A stretch of 64,000 bases of DNA from Clusia tigrina. Taxonomy: Eukaryota > Arthropoda > Insecta > Diptera > Clusiidae. The notes under the pieces were generated by a model, which searched no databases, was not told the DNA's origin, and was given only the letters and a program-made list of their open reading frames with translations. Position 1 is the stretch's first letter. Each line of letters begins with the position of its first letter. The stretch spans positions 112,078,814 to 112,142,813 of the forward strand of contig OV050030.1 of assembly GCA_920105625.2 (NCBI GenBank), in the 5' to 3' direction. Shown piece after piece: positions 1-12,900 of this stretch. A program made the position numbers and the translations under genes.

Positions 1-473
1 GTTACAATAATATAGCTACATTCCATGAAGAATATTTGTAATTATAAGGAACAGTTTTGTTTATGTTGTACCTCTTTTTCATTTTCTTTGAGTTCGGCTT
101 CTTTCTCTTTTACTCGTTGTACAAACAAACGTCCGTCTGTAGCCTAGACCTTAAGACAGAATGTGATATAAACACAAGAATTCATCAATATGAAAAACAT
201 CTCCACAAAGATAATATTAATTATTGCGTTATATGGAAACAATATAGCCATTGTTTAATTCGCAACCACATGTTTCTAGGTCTAGGGTATCGGAATGTCA
301 GTCTAATCCTAGTTGAGCTCTTTACTGTTTTTTTATTTAAATTGTTTTATTTAATACAATCCAGTGATTCGAACCAAAAACTCACTTTCGTAACAATATA
401 TTACGACATTTCTCTCATCGAAAACCCGGCCATGGTTCACATTGATATACAAATTAAAATTTTTCGTTTCTGG
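1..473 (+). repeat. First complete monomer in the window (type A)
   Basis: This 473-bp monomer serves as a coordinate reference for the internal landmarks: TTGTACAA palindrome 117-124, dyad 237-256, B-box-like sequence 366-375 (minus strand), dyad 389-405, and A-box-like sequence 422-432 (minus strand). It is almost the same as the monomer starting at 4725, including the rare readings CTTTACTGTTTTTTTATT and CTCTCATCGAAAACC. That points to a 10-monomer (4724-bp) duplication. Confidence 0.9.
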
Positions 474-3400
474 GTTACAATAATATAGCTACATTCCATG
501 AAGAACATTTGTAATTATAAGGAACAGTTTTGTTTATGTTGTACCTCTTTTTCATTTTCTTTGAGTTCGGCTTCTTTCTCTTTTACTCGTTGTACAAACA
601 AACGTCCGTCTGTAGCCTAGACCTTAAGACAGAATGTGATATAAACATAAGAATTCATCAATATGAAAAACATCTCCACAAAGATAAAATTTATTATTGC
701 GTTATATAGAAACAATATAGCCATTGTTTAATTCGCAACCACATGTTTCTAGGTCTAGGGTATCGGAATGTCAGTCTAATCCTAGTTGAGCTCTTTACTG
801 GTTTTTTTTTTAAATTGTTTTATTTAATACAATCCAGTGATTCGAACCAAAAACTCACTTTCGTAACAATATATTACGACATTTCTCTCCTCGAAAACCC
901 GGCCATGGTTCACATTGATATACAAATTAAAATGTTTCGTTTCTGGGTTACAATAATATAGCTACATTCCATGAAGAACATTTGTAATTATAAAGAACAG
1001 TTTTGCTTATGTTGTACCTCTTTTTCATTTTCTTTGAGTTCGGCTTCTTTCTCTTTTACTCGTTGTACAAACAAACTTCCGTCTGTAGCCTACACCTTAA
1101 GACAGAATGTGATATAAACATAAGAATTCATAAATATGAAAAACATCTCCACAAAGATAAAATTTATTATTGCGTTATATAGAAACAATATAGCCATTGT
1201 TTAATTCGCAACCACATGTTTCTAGGTCTAGGGTATCTGAATGTCAGTCTAATCCTAGTTGAGCTCTTTACTGGTTTTTTATTTAAATTGTTTTATTTAA
1301 TACAATCTAGTGATTCGAACCAAAAACTCACTTTCGTAACAATATATTACGACATTTCAATCCTCGAAAACCAGCCATGGTTCACATTGATATACAAATT
1401 AAAATGTTTCGTTTCTGGGTTACAATAATATAGCTACATTCCATGAAGAACATTTGTAATTATAAGGAACAGTTTTGTTTATGTTGTACCTCTTTTTCAT
1501 TTTCTTTGAGTTCGGCTTCTTTCTCTTTTACTCGTTGTACAAACAAACGTCCGTCTGTAGCCTAGACCTTAAAACAGAATGTGATATAAACATAGAATTC
1601 ATCAATATGAAAAACATCTCCACAAAGATAAAATTTATTATTGCGTTATATAGAAACAATATAGCCATTGTTTAATTCGCAACCACATGTTTCTAGGTCT
1701 AGGGTATCGGAATGTCAGTCTAATCCTAGTTGAGCTCTTTACTGGTTTTTTTTTTAAATTGTTTTATTTAATACAATCCAGTGATTCGAACCAAAAACTC
1801 ACTTTCGTAACAATATATTACGACATTTCTCTCCTCGAAAACCCGGCCATGGTTCACATTGATATACAAATTAAAATGTTTCGTTTCTGGGTTACAATAA
1901 TATAGCTACATTCCATGAAGAACATTTGTAATTATAAAGAACAGTTTTGCTTATGTTGTACCTCTTTTTCATTTTCTTTGAGTTCGGCTTCTTTCTCTTT
2001 TACTCGTTGTACAAACAAACTTCCGTCTGTAGCCTACACCTTAAGACAGAATGTGATATAAACATAAGAATTCATAAATATGAAAAACATCTCAACAAAG
2101 ATAATATTTATGATTGCGTTATATGGAAACAATATAGCCATTGTTTAATTCGCAACCACATGTTTCTAGGTCTAGGGTATCTGAATGTCAGTCTAATCCT
2201 AGTTGAGCTCTTTACTGGTTTTTTATTTAAATTGTTTTATTTAATACAATCTAGTGATTCGAACCAAAAACTCACTTTCGTAACAATATATTACGACATT
2301 TCAATCCTCGAAAACCAGCCATGGTTCACATTGATATACAAATTAAAATGTTTCGTTTCTGGGTTACAATAATATAGCTACATTCCATGAAGAACATTTG
2401 TAATTATAAGGAACAGTTTTGTTTATGTTGTACCTCTTTTTCATTTTCTTTGAGTTCGGCTTCTTTCTCTTTTACTCGTTGTACAAACAAACGTCCGTCT
2501 GTAGCCTAGACCTTAAGACAGAATGTGATATAAACATAAGAATTCATCAATATGAAAAACATCTCCACAAAGATAATATTAATTATTGCGTTATATGGAA
2601 ACAATATAGCCATTGTTTAATTCGCAACCACATGTTTCTAGGTCTAGGGTATCGGAATGTCAGTCTAATCCTAGTTGAGCTCTTTACTGGTTTTTTATTT
2701 AAATTGTTTTATTTAATACAATTCAGTGATTCGAACCAAAAACTGACTTTCGTAACAATATATTACGACATTTCTCTCCTTGAAAAACCGTCCATGGTTC
2801 ACATTGATATAAATATTAAAATTTTTCGTTTCTAGGTTACAATAATATAGCTACATTCCATGAAGAACATTTGTAATTATAAGGAACAGTTTTGTTTATG
2901 TTGTACCTCTTTTTCATTTTCTTTGAGTTCGGCTTCTTTCTCTTTTACTCGTTGTACAAACAAACGTCCGTCTGTAGCCTAGACCTTAAAACAGAATGTG
3001 ATATAAACATAGAATTCATCAATATGAAACACATCTCCACAAAGATAAAATTTATTATTGCGTTATATAGAAACAATATAGCCATTGTTTAATTCGCAAC
3101 CACATGTTTCTAGGTCTAGGGTATCGGAATGTCAGTCTAATCCTAGTTGAGCTCTTTACTGGTATTTTTTTTAAATTGTTTTATTTAATACAATCCAGTG
3201 ATTCGAACCAAAAACTCACTTTCGTAACAATATATTACGACATTTCTCTCCGTGAAAAACCGGCCATGGTTCACATTGATATAAATATTAAAATTTTTCG
3301 TTTCTAGGTTACAATAATATAGCTACATTCCATGAAGAACATTTGTAATTATAAGGAACAGTTTTGTTTATGTTGTACCTCTTTTTCAATTTCTTTGAGT

Positions 3401-6400
3401 TCGGCTTCTTTCTCTTTTACTCGTTGTACAAACAAACGTCCGTCTGTAGCCTAGACTTTAAAACAGAATGTGATATAAACATAGAATTCATCAATATGAA
3501 AAACATCTCCACAAAGATAAAATTTATTATTGCGTTATATAGAAACAATATAGCCATTGTTTAATTCGCAACCACATGTTTCTAGGTCTAGGGTATCGGA
3601 ATGTCAGTCTAATCCTAGTTGAGCTCTTTACTGGTATTTTTTTTAAATTGTTTTATTTAATACAATCCAGTGATTCGAACCAAAAACTCACTTTCGTAAC
3701 AATATATTACGACATTTCTCTCCTCGAAAACCCGGCCATGGTTCACATTGATATACAAATTAAAATTTTTCGTTTCTAGGTTACAATAATATAGCTACAT
3801 TCCATGAAGAATATTTGTAATTATAAGGAACAGTTTTGTTTATGTTGTACCTCTTTTTCATTTTCTTTGAGTTCGGCTTCTTTCTCTTTTACTCGTTGTA
3901 CAAACAAACGTCCGTCTGTAGCCTAGACCTTTGGACAGAATGAGATATAAACACAAGAATTCATCAATATGAAAAACATCTCCACAAAGATAATATTAAT
4001 TATTGCGTTATATGGAAACAATATAGCCATTGTTTAATTCGCAACCACATGTTTCTAGGTCTAGGGTATCGGAATGTCAGTCTAATCCTAGTTGAGCTCT
4101 TTACTGGTTTTTTATTTAAATTGTTTTATTTAATACAATCCAGTGATTCGAACCAAAAACTCACTTTCGTAACAATATATTACGACATTTCTCTCCTCGA
4201 AAACCCGGCCATGGTTCACATTGATATACAAATTAAAATTTTTCGTTTCTAGGTTACAATAATATAACTACATTCCATGAAGAACATTTGTAATTATAAG
4301 GAACAGTTTTGTTTATGTTGTACCTCTTTTTCATTTTCTTTGAGTTCGGCTTCTTTCTCTTTTACTCGTTGTACAAACAAACGTCCGTCTGTAGCCTAGA
4401 CCTTAAAACAGAATGTGATATAAACATAGAATTCATCAATATGAAAAACATCTCCACAAAGATAAAATTTATTATTGCGTTATATAGAAACAATATAGCC
4501 ATTGTTTAATTCGCAACCACATGTTTCCAGGTCTAGGGTATCGGAATGTCAGTCTAATCCTAGTTGAGCTCTTTACTGGTTTTTTATTTAAATTGTTTTA
4601 TTTAATACAATCCAGTGATTCGAACCAAAAACTCACTTTCGTAACAATATATTACGACATTTCTCTCCTCGAAAACCCGGCCATGATTCACATTGATATA
4701 CAAATTAAAATTTTTCGTTTCTAGGTTACAATAATATAGCTACATTCCATGAAGAATATTTGTAATTATAAGGAACAGTTTTGTTTATGTTGTACCTCTT
4801 TTTCATTTTCTTTGAGTTCGGCTTCTTTCTCTTTTACTCGTTGTACAAACAAACGTCCGTCTGTAGCCTAGACCTTAAGACAGAATGTGATATAAACACA
4901 AGAATTCATCAATATGAAAAACATCTCCACAAAGATAATATTAATTATTGCGTTATATGGAAACAATATAGCCATTGTTTAATTCGCAACCACATGTTTC
5001 TAGGTCTAGGGTATCGGAATGTCAGTCTAATCCTAGTTGAGCTCTTTACTGTTTTTTTATTTAAATTGTTTTATTTAATACAATCCAGTGATTCGAACCA
5101 AAAACTCACTTTCGTAACAATATATTACGACATTTCTCTCATCGAAAACCCGGCCATGGTTCACATTGATATACAAATTAAAATTTTTCGTTTCTGGGTT
5201 ACAATAATATAGCTACATTCCATGAAGAACATTTGTAATTATAAGGAACAGTTTTGTTTATGTTGTACCTCTTTTTCATTTTCTTTGAGTTCGGCTTCTT
5301 TCTCTTTTACTCGTTGTACAAACAAACGTCCGTCTGTAGCCTAGACCTTAAGACAGAATGTGATATAAACATAAGAATTCATCAATATGAAAAACATCTC
5401 CACAAAGATAAAATTTATTATTGCGTTATATAGAAACAATATAGCCATTGTTTAATTCGCAACCACATGTTTCTAGGTCTAGGGTATCGGAATGTCAGTC
5501 TAATCCTAGTTGAGCTCTTTACTGATTTTTTACTTAAATTGTTTTATTTAATACAATCCAGTGATTCGAACCAAAAACTCACTTTCGTAACAATATATTA
5601 CGACATTTCTCTCCTCGAAAACCCGGCCATGGTTCACATTGATATACAAATTAAAATTTTTCGTTTCTAGGTTACAATAATATAGCTACATTCCATGAAG
5701 AATATTTGTAATTATAAGGAACAGTTTTGTTTATGTTGTACCTCTTTTTCATTTTCTTTGAGTTCGGCTTCTTTCTCTTTTACTCGTTGTACAAACAAAC
5801 GTCCGTCTGTAGCCTAGACCTTTGGACAGAATGAGATATAAACACAAGAATTCATCAATATGAAAAACATCTCCACAAAGATAATATTAATTATTGCGTT
5901 ATATGGAAACAATATAGCCATTGTTTAATTCGCAACCACATGTTTCTAGGTCTAGGGTATCGGAATGTCAGTCTAATCCTAGTTGAGCTCTTTACTGGTT
6001 TTTTATTTAAATTGTTTTATTTAATACAATCCAGTGATTCGAACCAAAAACTCACTTTCGTAACAATATATTACGACATTTCTCTCCTCGAAAACCCGGC
6101 CATGGTTCACATTGATATACAAATTAAAATTTTTCGTTTCTAGGTTACAATAATATAGCTACATTCCATGAAGAACATTTGTAATTATAAGGAACAGTTT
6201 TGTTTATGTTGTACCTCTTTTTCATTTTCTTTGAGTTCGGCTTCTTTCTCTTTTACTCGTTGTACAAACAAACGTCCGTCTGTAGCCTAGACCTTAAAAC
6301 AGAATGTGATATAAACATAGAATTCATCAATATGAAAAACATCTCCACAAAGATAAAATTTATTATTGCGTTATATAGAAACAATATAGCCATTGTTTAA

Positions 6401-9400
6401 TTCGCAACCACATGTTTCTAGGTCTAGGGTATCGGAATGTCAGTCTAATCCTAGTTGAGCTCTTTACTGGTTTTTTATTTAAATTGTTTTATTTAATACA
6501 ATCCAGTGATTCGAACCAAAAACTCACTTTCGTAACAATATATTACGACATTTCTCTCCTCGAAAACCCGGCCATGGTTCACATTGATATACAAATTAAA
6601 ATTTTTCGTTTCTAGGTTACAATAATATAGCTACATTCCATGAAGAATATTTGTAATTATAAGGAACAGTTTTGTTTATGTTGTACCTCTTTTTCATTTT
6701 CTTTGAGTTCGGCTTCTTTCTCTTTTACTCGTTGTACAAACAAACGTCCGTCTGTAGCCTAGACCTTAAGACAGAATGTGATATAAACACAAGAATTCAT
6801 CAATATGAAAAACATCTCCACAAAGATAATATTAATTATTGCGTTATATGGAAACAATATAGCCATTGTTTAATTCGCAACCACATGTTTCTAGGTCTAG
6901 GGTATCGGAATGTCAGTCTAATCCTAGTTGAGCTCTTTACTGGTTTTTTATTTAAATTGTTTTATTTAATACAATCCAGTGATTCGAACCAAAAACTCAC
7001 TTTCGTAACAATATATTACGACATTTCTCTCCTCGAAAACCCGGCCATGGTTCACATTGATATACAAATTAAAATTTTTCGTTTCTGGGTTACAATAATA
7101 TAGCTACATTCCATGAAGAACATTTGTAATTATAAGGAACAGTTTTGTTTATGTTGTACCTCTTTTTCATTTTCTTTGAGTTCGGCTTCTTTCTCTTTTA
7201 CTCGTTGTACAAACAAACGTCCGTCTGTAGCCTAGACCTTAAAACAGAATGTGATATAAACATAGAATTCATCAATATGAAAAACATCTCCACAAAGATA
7301 AAATTTATTATTGCGTTATATAGAAACAATATAGCCATTGTTTAATTCGCAACCACATGTTTCTAGGTCTAGGGTATCGGAATGTCAGTCTAATCCTAGT
7401 TGAGCTCTTTACTGGTTTTTTATTTAAATTGTTTTATTTAATACAATTCAGTGATTCGAACCAAAAACTCACTTTCGTAACAATATATTACGACATTTCT
7501 TTCCTTGAAAAACCGGCCATGGCTCACATTGATATAAATATTAAAATTTTTCGTTTCTAGGTTACAATAATATAGCTACATTCCATGAAGAACATTTGTA
7601 ATTATAAGGAACAGTTTTGTTTATGTTGTACCTCTTTTTCATTTTCTTTGAGTTCGGCTTCTTTCTCTTTTACTCGTTGTACAAACAAACGTCCGTCTGT
7701 AGCCTAGACCTTAAAACAGAATGTGATATAAACATAGAATTCATCAATATGAAAAACATCTCCACAAAGATAAAATTTATTATTGCGTTATATAGAAACA
7801 ATATAGCCATTGTTTAATTCGCAACCACATGTTTCTAGGTCTAGGGTATCGGAATGTCAGTCTAATCCTAGTTGAGCTCTTTACTGGTTTTTTATTTAAA
7901 TTGTTTTATTTAATACAATCCAGTGATTCGAACCAAAAACTCACTTTCGTAACAATATATTACGACATTTCACTCCTCGAAAACCCGGCCATGGTTCACA
8001 TTGATATACAAATTAAAATTTTTCGTTTCTAGGTTACAATAATATAGCTACATTCCATGAAGAATATTTGTAATTATAAGGAACAGTTTTGTTTATGTTG
8101 TACCTCTTTTTCATTTTCTTTGAGTTCGGCTTCTTTCTCTTTTACTCGTTGTACAAACAAACGTCCGTATGTAGCCTAGACCTTAAGACAGAATGTGATA
8201 TAAACACAAGAATTCATCAATATGAAAAACATCTCCACAAAGATAATATTAATTATTGCGTTATATGGAAACAATATAGCCATTGTTTAATTCGCAACCA
8301 CATGTTTCTAGGTCTAGGGTATCGGAATGTCAGTCTAATCCTAGTTGAGCTCTTTACTGGTTTTTTTTTTTTAATTGTTTTATTTAATACAATCCAGTGA
8401 TTCGAACCAAAAACTCACTTTCGTAACAATATATTACGACATTTCTCTCCTCGAAAACCCGGCCATGGTTCACATTGATATACAAATTAAAATGTTTCGT
8501 TTCTGGGTTACAATAATATAGCTACATTCCATGAAGAACATTTGTAATTATAAGGAACAGTTTTGCTTATGTTGTACCTCTTTTTCATTTTCTTTGAGTT
8601 CGGCTTCTTTCTCTTTTACTCGTTGTACAAACAAACTTCCGTCTGTACCCTAGACCTTAAGACAGAATGTGATATAAACATAAGAATTCATAAATATGAA
8701 AAACATCTCAACAAAGATAATATTTATTATTGCGTTATATGGAAACAATATAGCCATTGTTTAATTCGCAACCACATGTTTCTAGGTCTAGGGTATCTGA
8801 ATGTCAGTCTAATCCTAGTTGAGCTCTTTACTGGTTTTTTATTTAAATTGTTTTATTTAATACAATCTAGTGATTCGAACCAAAAACTCACTTTCGTAAC
8901 AATATATTACGACATTTCAATCCTCGAAAACCAGCCATGGTTCACATTGATATACAAATTAAAATGTTTCGTTTCTGGGTTACAATAATATAGCTACATT
9001 CTATGAAGAACATTTGTAATTATAAGGAACAGTTTTGTTTATGTTGTACCTCTTTTTCATTTTCTTTGAGTTCGGCTTCTTTCTCTTTTACTCGTTGTAC
9101 AAACAAACGTCCGTCTGTAGCCTAGACCTTAAGAGAGAATGTGATATAAACATAAGAATTCATCAATATGAAAAACATCTCCACAAAGATAAAATTTATT
9201 ATTGCGTTATATAGAAACAATATAGCCATTGTTTAATTCGCAACCACATGTTTCTAGGTCTAGGGTATCGGAATGTCAGTCTAATCCTAGTTGAGCTCTT
9301 TACTGGTTTTTTACTTAAATTGTTTTATTTAATACAATCTAGTGATTCGAACCAAAAACTCACTTTCGTAACAATATATTACGACATTTCAATCCTCGAA

Positions 9401-9919
9401 AACCGGCCATGGTTCACATTGATATACAAATTAAAATGTTTCGTTTCTGGGTTACAACAATATAGCTACACTCCATGAAGAACATTTGTAATTATAAGGA
9501 ACAGTTTTGTTTATGTTGTACCTCTTTTTCATTTTCTTTGAGTTCGGCTTCTTTCTCTTTTACTCGTTGTACAAACAAACGTCCGTCTGTAGCCTAGACC
9601 TTAAGACAGAATGTGATATAAACATAAGAATTCATCAATATGAAAAACATCTCCACAAAGATAATATTAATTATTGCGTTATATGGAAACAATATAGCCA
9701 TTGTTTAATTCGCAACCACATGTTTCTAGGTCTAGGGTATCGGAATGTCAGTCTAATCCTAGTTGAGCTCTTTACTGGTTTTTTATTTAAATTGTTTTAT
9801 TTAATACAATTCAGTGATTCGAACCAAAAACTGACTTTCGTAACAATATATTACGACATTTCAATCCTCGAAAACCAGCCATGGTTCACATTGATATAAA
9901 TATTAAAATTTTTCGTTTC

Positions 9920-12900
9920 TAGGTTACAATAATATAGCTACATTCCATGAAGAACATTTGTAATTATAAGGAACAGTTTTGTTTATGTTGTACCTCTTTT
10001 TCATTTTCTTTGAGTTCGGCTTCTTTCTCTTTTACTCGTTGTACAAACAAACGTCCGTCTGTAGCCTAGACCTTAAAACAGAATGTGATATAAACATAGA
10101 ATTCATCAATATGAAAAACATCTCCACAAAGATAAAATTTATTATTGCATTATATAGAAACAATATAGCCATTGTTTAATTCGCAACCACATGTTTCTAG
10201 GTCTAGGGTATCGGAATGTCAGTCTAATCCTAGTTGAGCTCTTTACTGGTTTTTTTTTAAATTGTTTTATTTAATACAATCCAGTGATTCGAACCAAAAA
10301 CTCACTTTCGTAACAATATATTACGACATTTCTCTCCTCGAAAACCCGGGCATGGTTCACATTGATATACAATTAAAATGTTTCGTTTCTGCGTTACAAT
10401 AATATAGCTACATTCCATGAAGAACATTTGTAATTATAAGGAACAGTTTTGTTTATGTTGTACCTCTTTTTCATTTTCTTTCAGTTCGGCTTCTTTCTCT
10501 TTTACTCGTTGTACAAACAAACTTCCGTCTGTAGCCTAGACCTTAAGACAGAATGTGATATAAACATAAGAATTCATCAATATGAAAAACATCTCAACAA
10601 AGATAATATTAATTATTGCGTTATATGGAAACAATATAGCCATTGTTTAATTCGCAACCACATGTTTCTAGGTCTAGGGTATCGGAATGTCAGTCTAATC
10701 CTAGTTGAGCTCTTTACTGGTTTTTTATTTAAATTGTTTTATTTAATACAATTCAGTGATTCGAACCAAAAACTCACTTTCGTAACAATATATTACGACA
10801 TATCTCTCCTTGAAAAACCGGCCATGGTTCACATTGATATAAATATTAAAATTTTTCGTTTCTAGGTTACAATAATATAGCTACATTCCATGAAGAACAT
10901 TTGTAATTATAAGGAACAGTTTTGTTTATGTTGTACCTCTTTTTCATTTTCTTTGAGTTCGGCTTCTTTCTCTTTCACTCATTGTACAAACAAACGTCCG
11001 TCTGTAGCCTAGACCTTAAAACAGAATGTGATATAAACATAGAATTCATCAATATGAAAAACATCTCCACAAAGATAAAATTTATTATTGCGTTATATAG
11101 AAACAATATAGCCATTGTTTAATTCGCAACCACATGTTTCTAGGTCTAGGGTATCGGAATGTCAGTCTAATCCTAGTTGAGCTCTTTACTGGTTTTTTAT
11201 TTAAATTGTTTTATTTAATACAATCTAGTGATTCGAACCAAAAACTCACTTTCGTAACAATATATTACGACATTTCAATCCTCGAAAACCAGCCATGGTT
11301 CACATTGATATACAAATGAAAATGTTTCGTTTCTGGGTTACAATAATATAGCTACATTCCATGAAGAACATTTGTAATTATAAGGAACAGTTTTGTTTAT
11401 GTTGTACCTCTTTTTCATTTTCTTTGAGTTCGGCTTCTTTCTCTTTTACTCGTTGTACAAACAAACATCCGTCTGTAGCCTAGACCTTAAGACAGAATGT
11501 GATATAAACATAAGAATTCATCAATATGAAAAACATCTCCACAAAGATAAAATTTATTATTGCGTTATATGGAAACAATATAGCCATTGTTTAATTCGCA
11601 ACCACATGTTTCTAGGTCTAGGGTATCGGAATGTCAGTCTAATCCTAGTTGAGCTCTTTACTGGTTTTTTACTTAAATTGTTTTATTTAATACAATCTAG
11701 TGATTCGAACCAAAAACTCACTTTCGTAACAATATATTACGACATTTCAATCCTCGAAAACCGGCCATGGTTCACATTGATATACAAATTAAAATGTTTC
11801 GTTTCTGGGTTACAACAATATAGCTACATTCCATGAAGAACATTTGTAATTATAAGGAACAGTTTTGTTTATGTTGTACCTCTTTTTCATTTTCTTTGAG
11901 TTCGGCTTCTTTCTCTTTTACTCGTTGTACAAACAAACGTCCGTCTGTAGCCTAGACCTTAAGACAGAATGTGATATAAACATAAGAATTCATCAATATG
12001 AAAAACATCTCCACAAAGATAATATTAATTATTGCGTTATATGGAAACAATATAGCCATTGTTTAATTCGCAACCACATGTTTCTAGGTCTAGGGTATCG
12101 GAATGTCAGTCTAATCCTAGTTGAGCTCTTTACTGGTTTTTTATTTAAATTGTTTTATTTAATACAATTCAGTGATTCGAACCAAAAACTGACTTTCGTA
12201 ACAATATATTACGACATTTCTCTCCTTGAAAAACCGGCCATGGTTCACATTGATATAAATATTAAAATTTTTCGTTTCTAGGTTACAATAATATAGCTAC
12301 ATTCCATGAAGAACATTTGTAATTATAAGGAACAGTTTTGTTTATGTTGTACCTCTTTTTCATTTTCTTTGAGTTCGGCTTCTTTCTCTTTTACTCGTTG
12401 TACAAACAAACTTCCGTCTGTAGCCTAGACCTTAAGACGTGATATAAACATAAGAATTCATCAATATGAAAAACATCTCAACAAAGATAATATTAATTAT
12501 TGCGTTATATGGAAACAATATAGCCATTGTTTAATTCGCAACCACATGTTTCTAGGTCTAGGGTATCGGAATGTCAGTCTAATCCTAGTTGAGCTCTTTA
12601 CTGGTTTTTTATTTAAATTGTTTTATTTAATACAATTCAGTGATTCGAACCAAAAACTCACTTTCGTAACAATATATTACGACATATCTCTCCTTGAAAA
12701 ACCGGCCATGGTTCACATTGATATAAATATTAAAATTTTTCGTTTCTAGGTTACAATAATATAGCTACATTCCATGAAGAACATTTGTAATTATAAGGAA
12801 CAGTTTTGTTTATGTTGTACCTCTTTTTCATTTTCTTTGAGTTCGGCTTCTTTCTCTTTCACTCATTGTACAAACAAACGTCCGTCTGTAGCCTAGACCT

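Noticed and set aside
366..375. tRNA gene on the minus strand (GGTTCGAATC motif)
   Set aside because: The bases beside the TTCGAAT loop do not form a T stem and I see no acceptor or anticodon arm. Only a promoter-like motif is claimed.
1..473. Monomer as an internal duplication of two ~236-bp halves
   Set aside because: Short similar strings occur (ACAATAATATAGC near 3, ACAATATAGCC near 239, ACAATATATTA near 393), but the sequences around them do not align. Too weak without a computed alignment.
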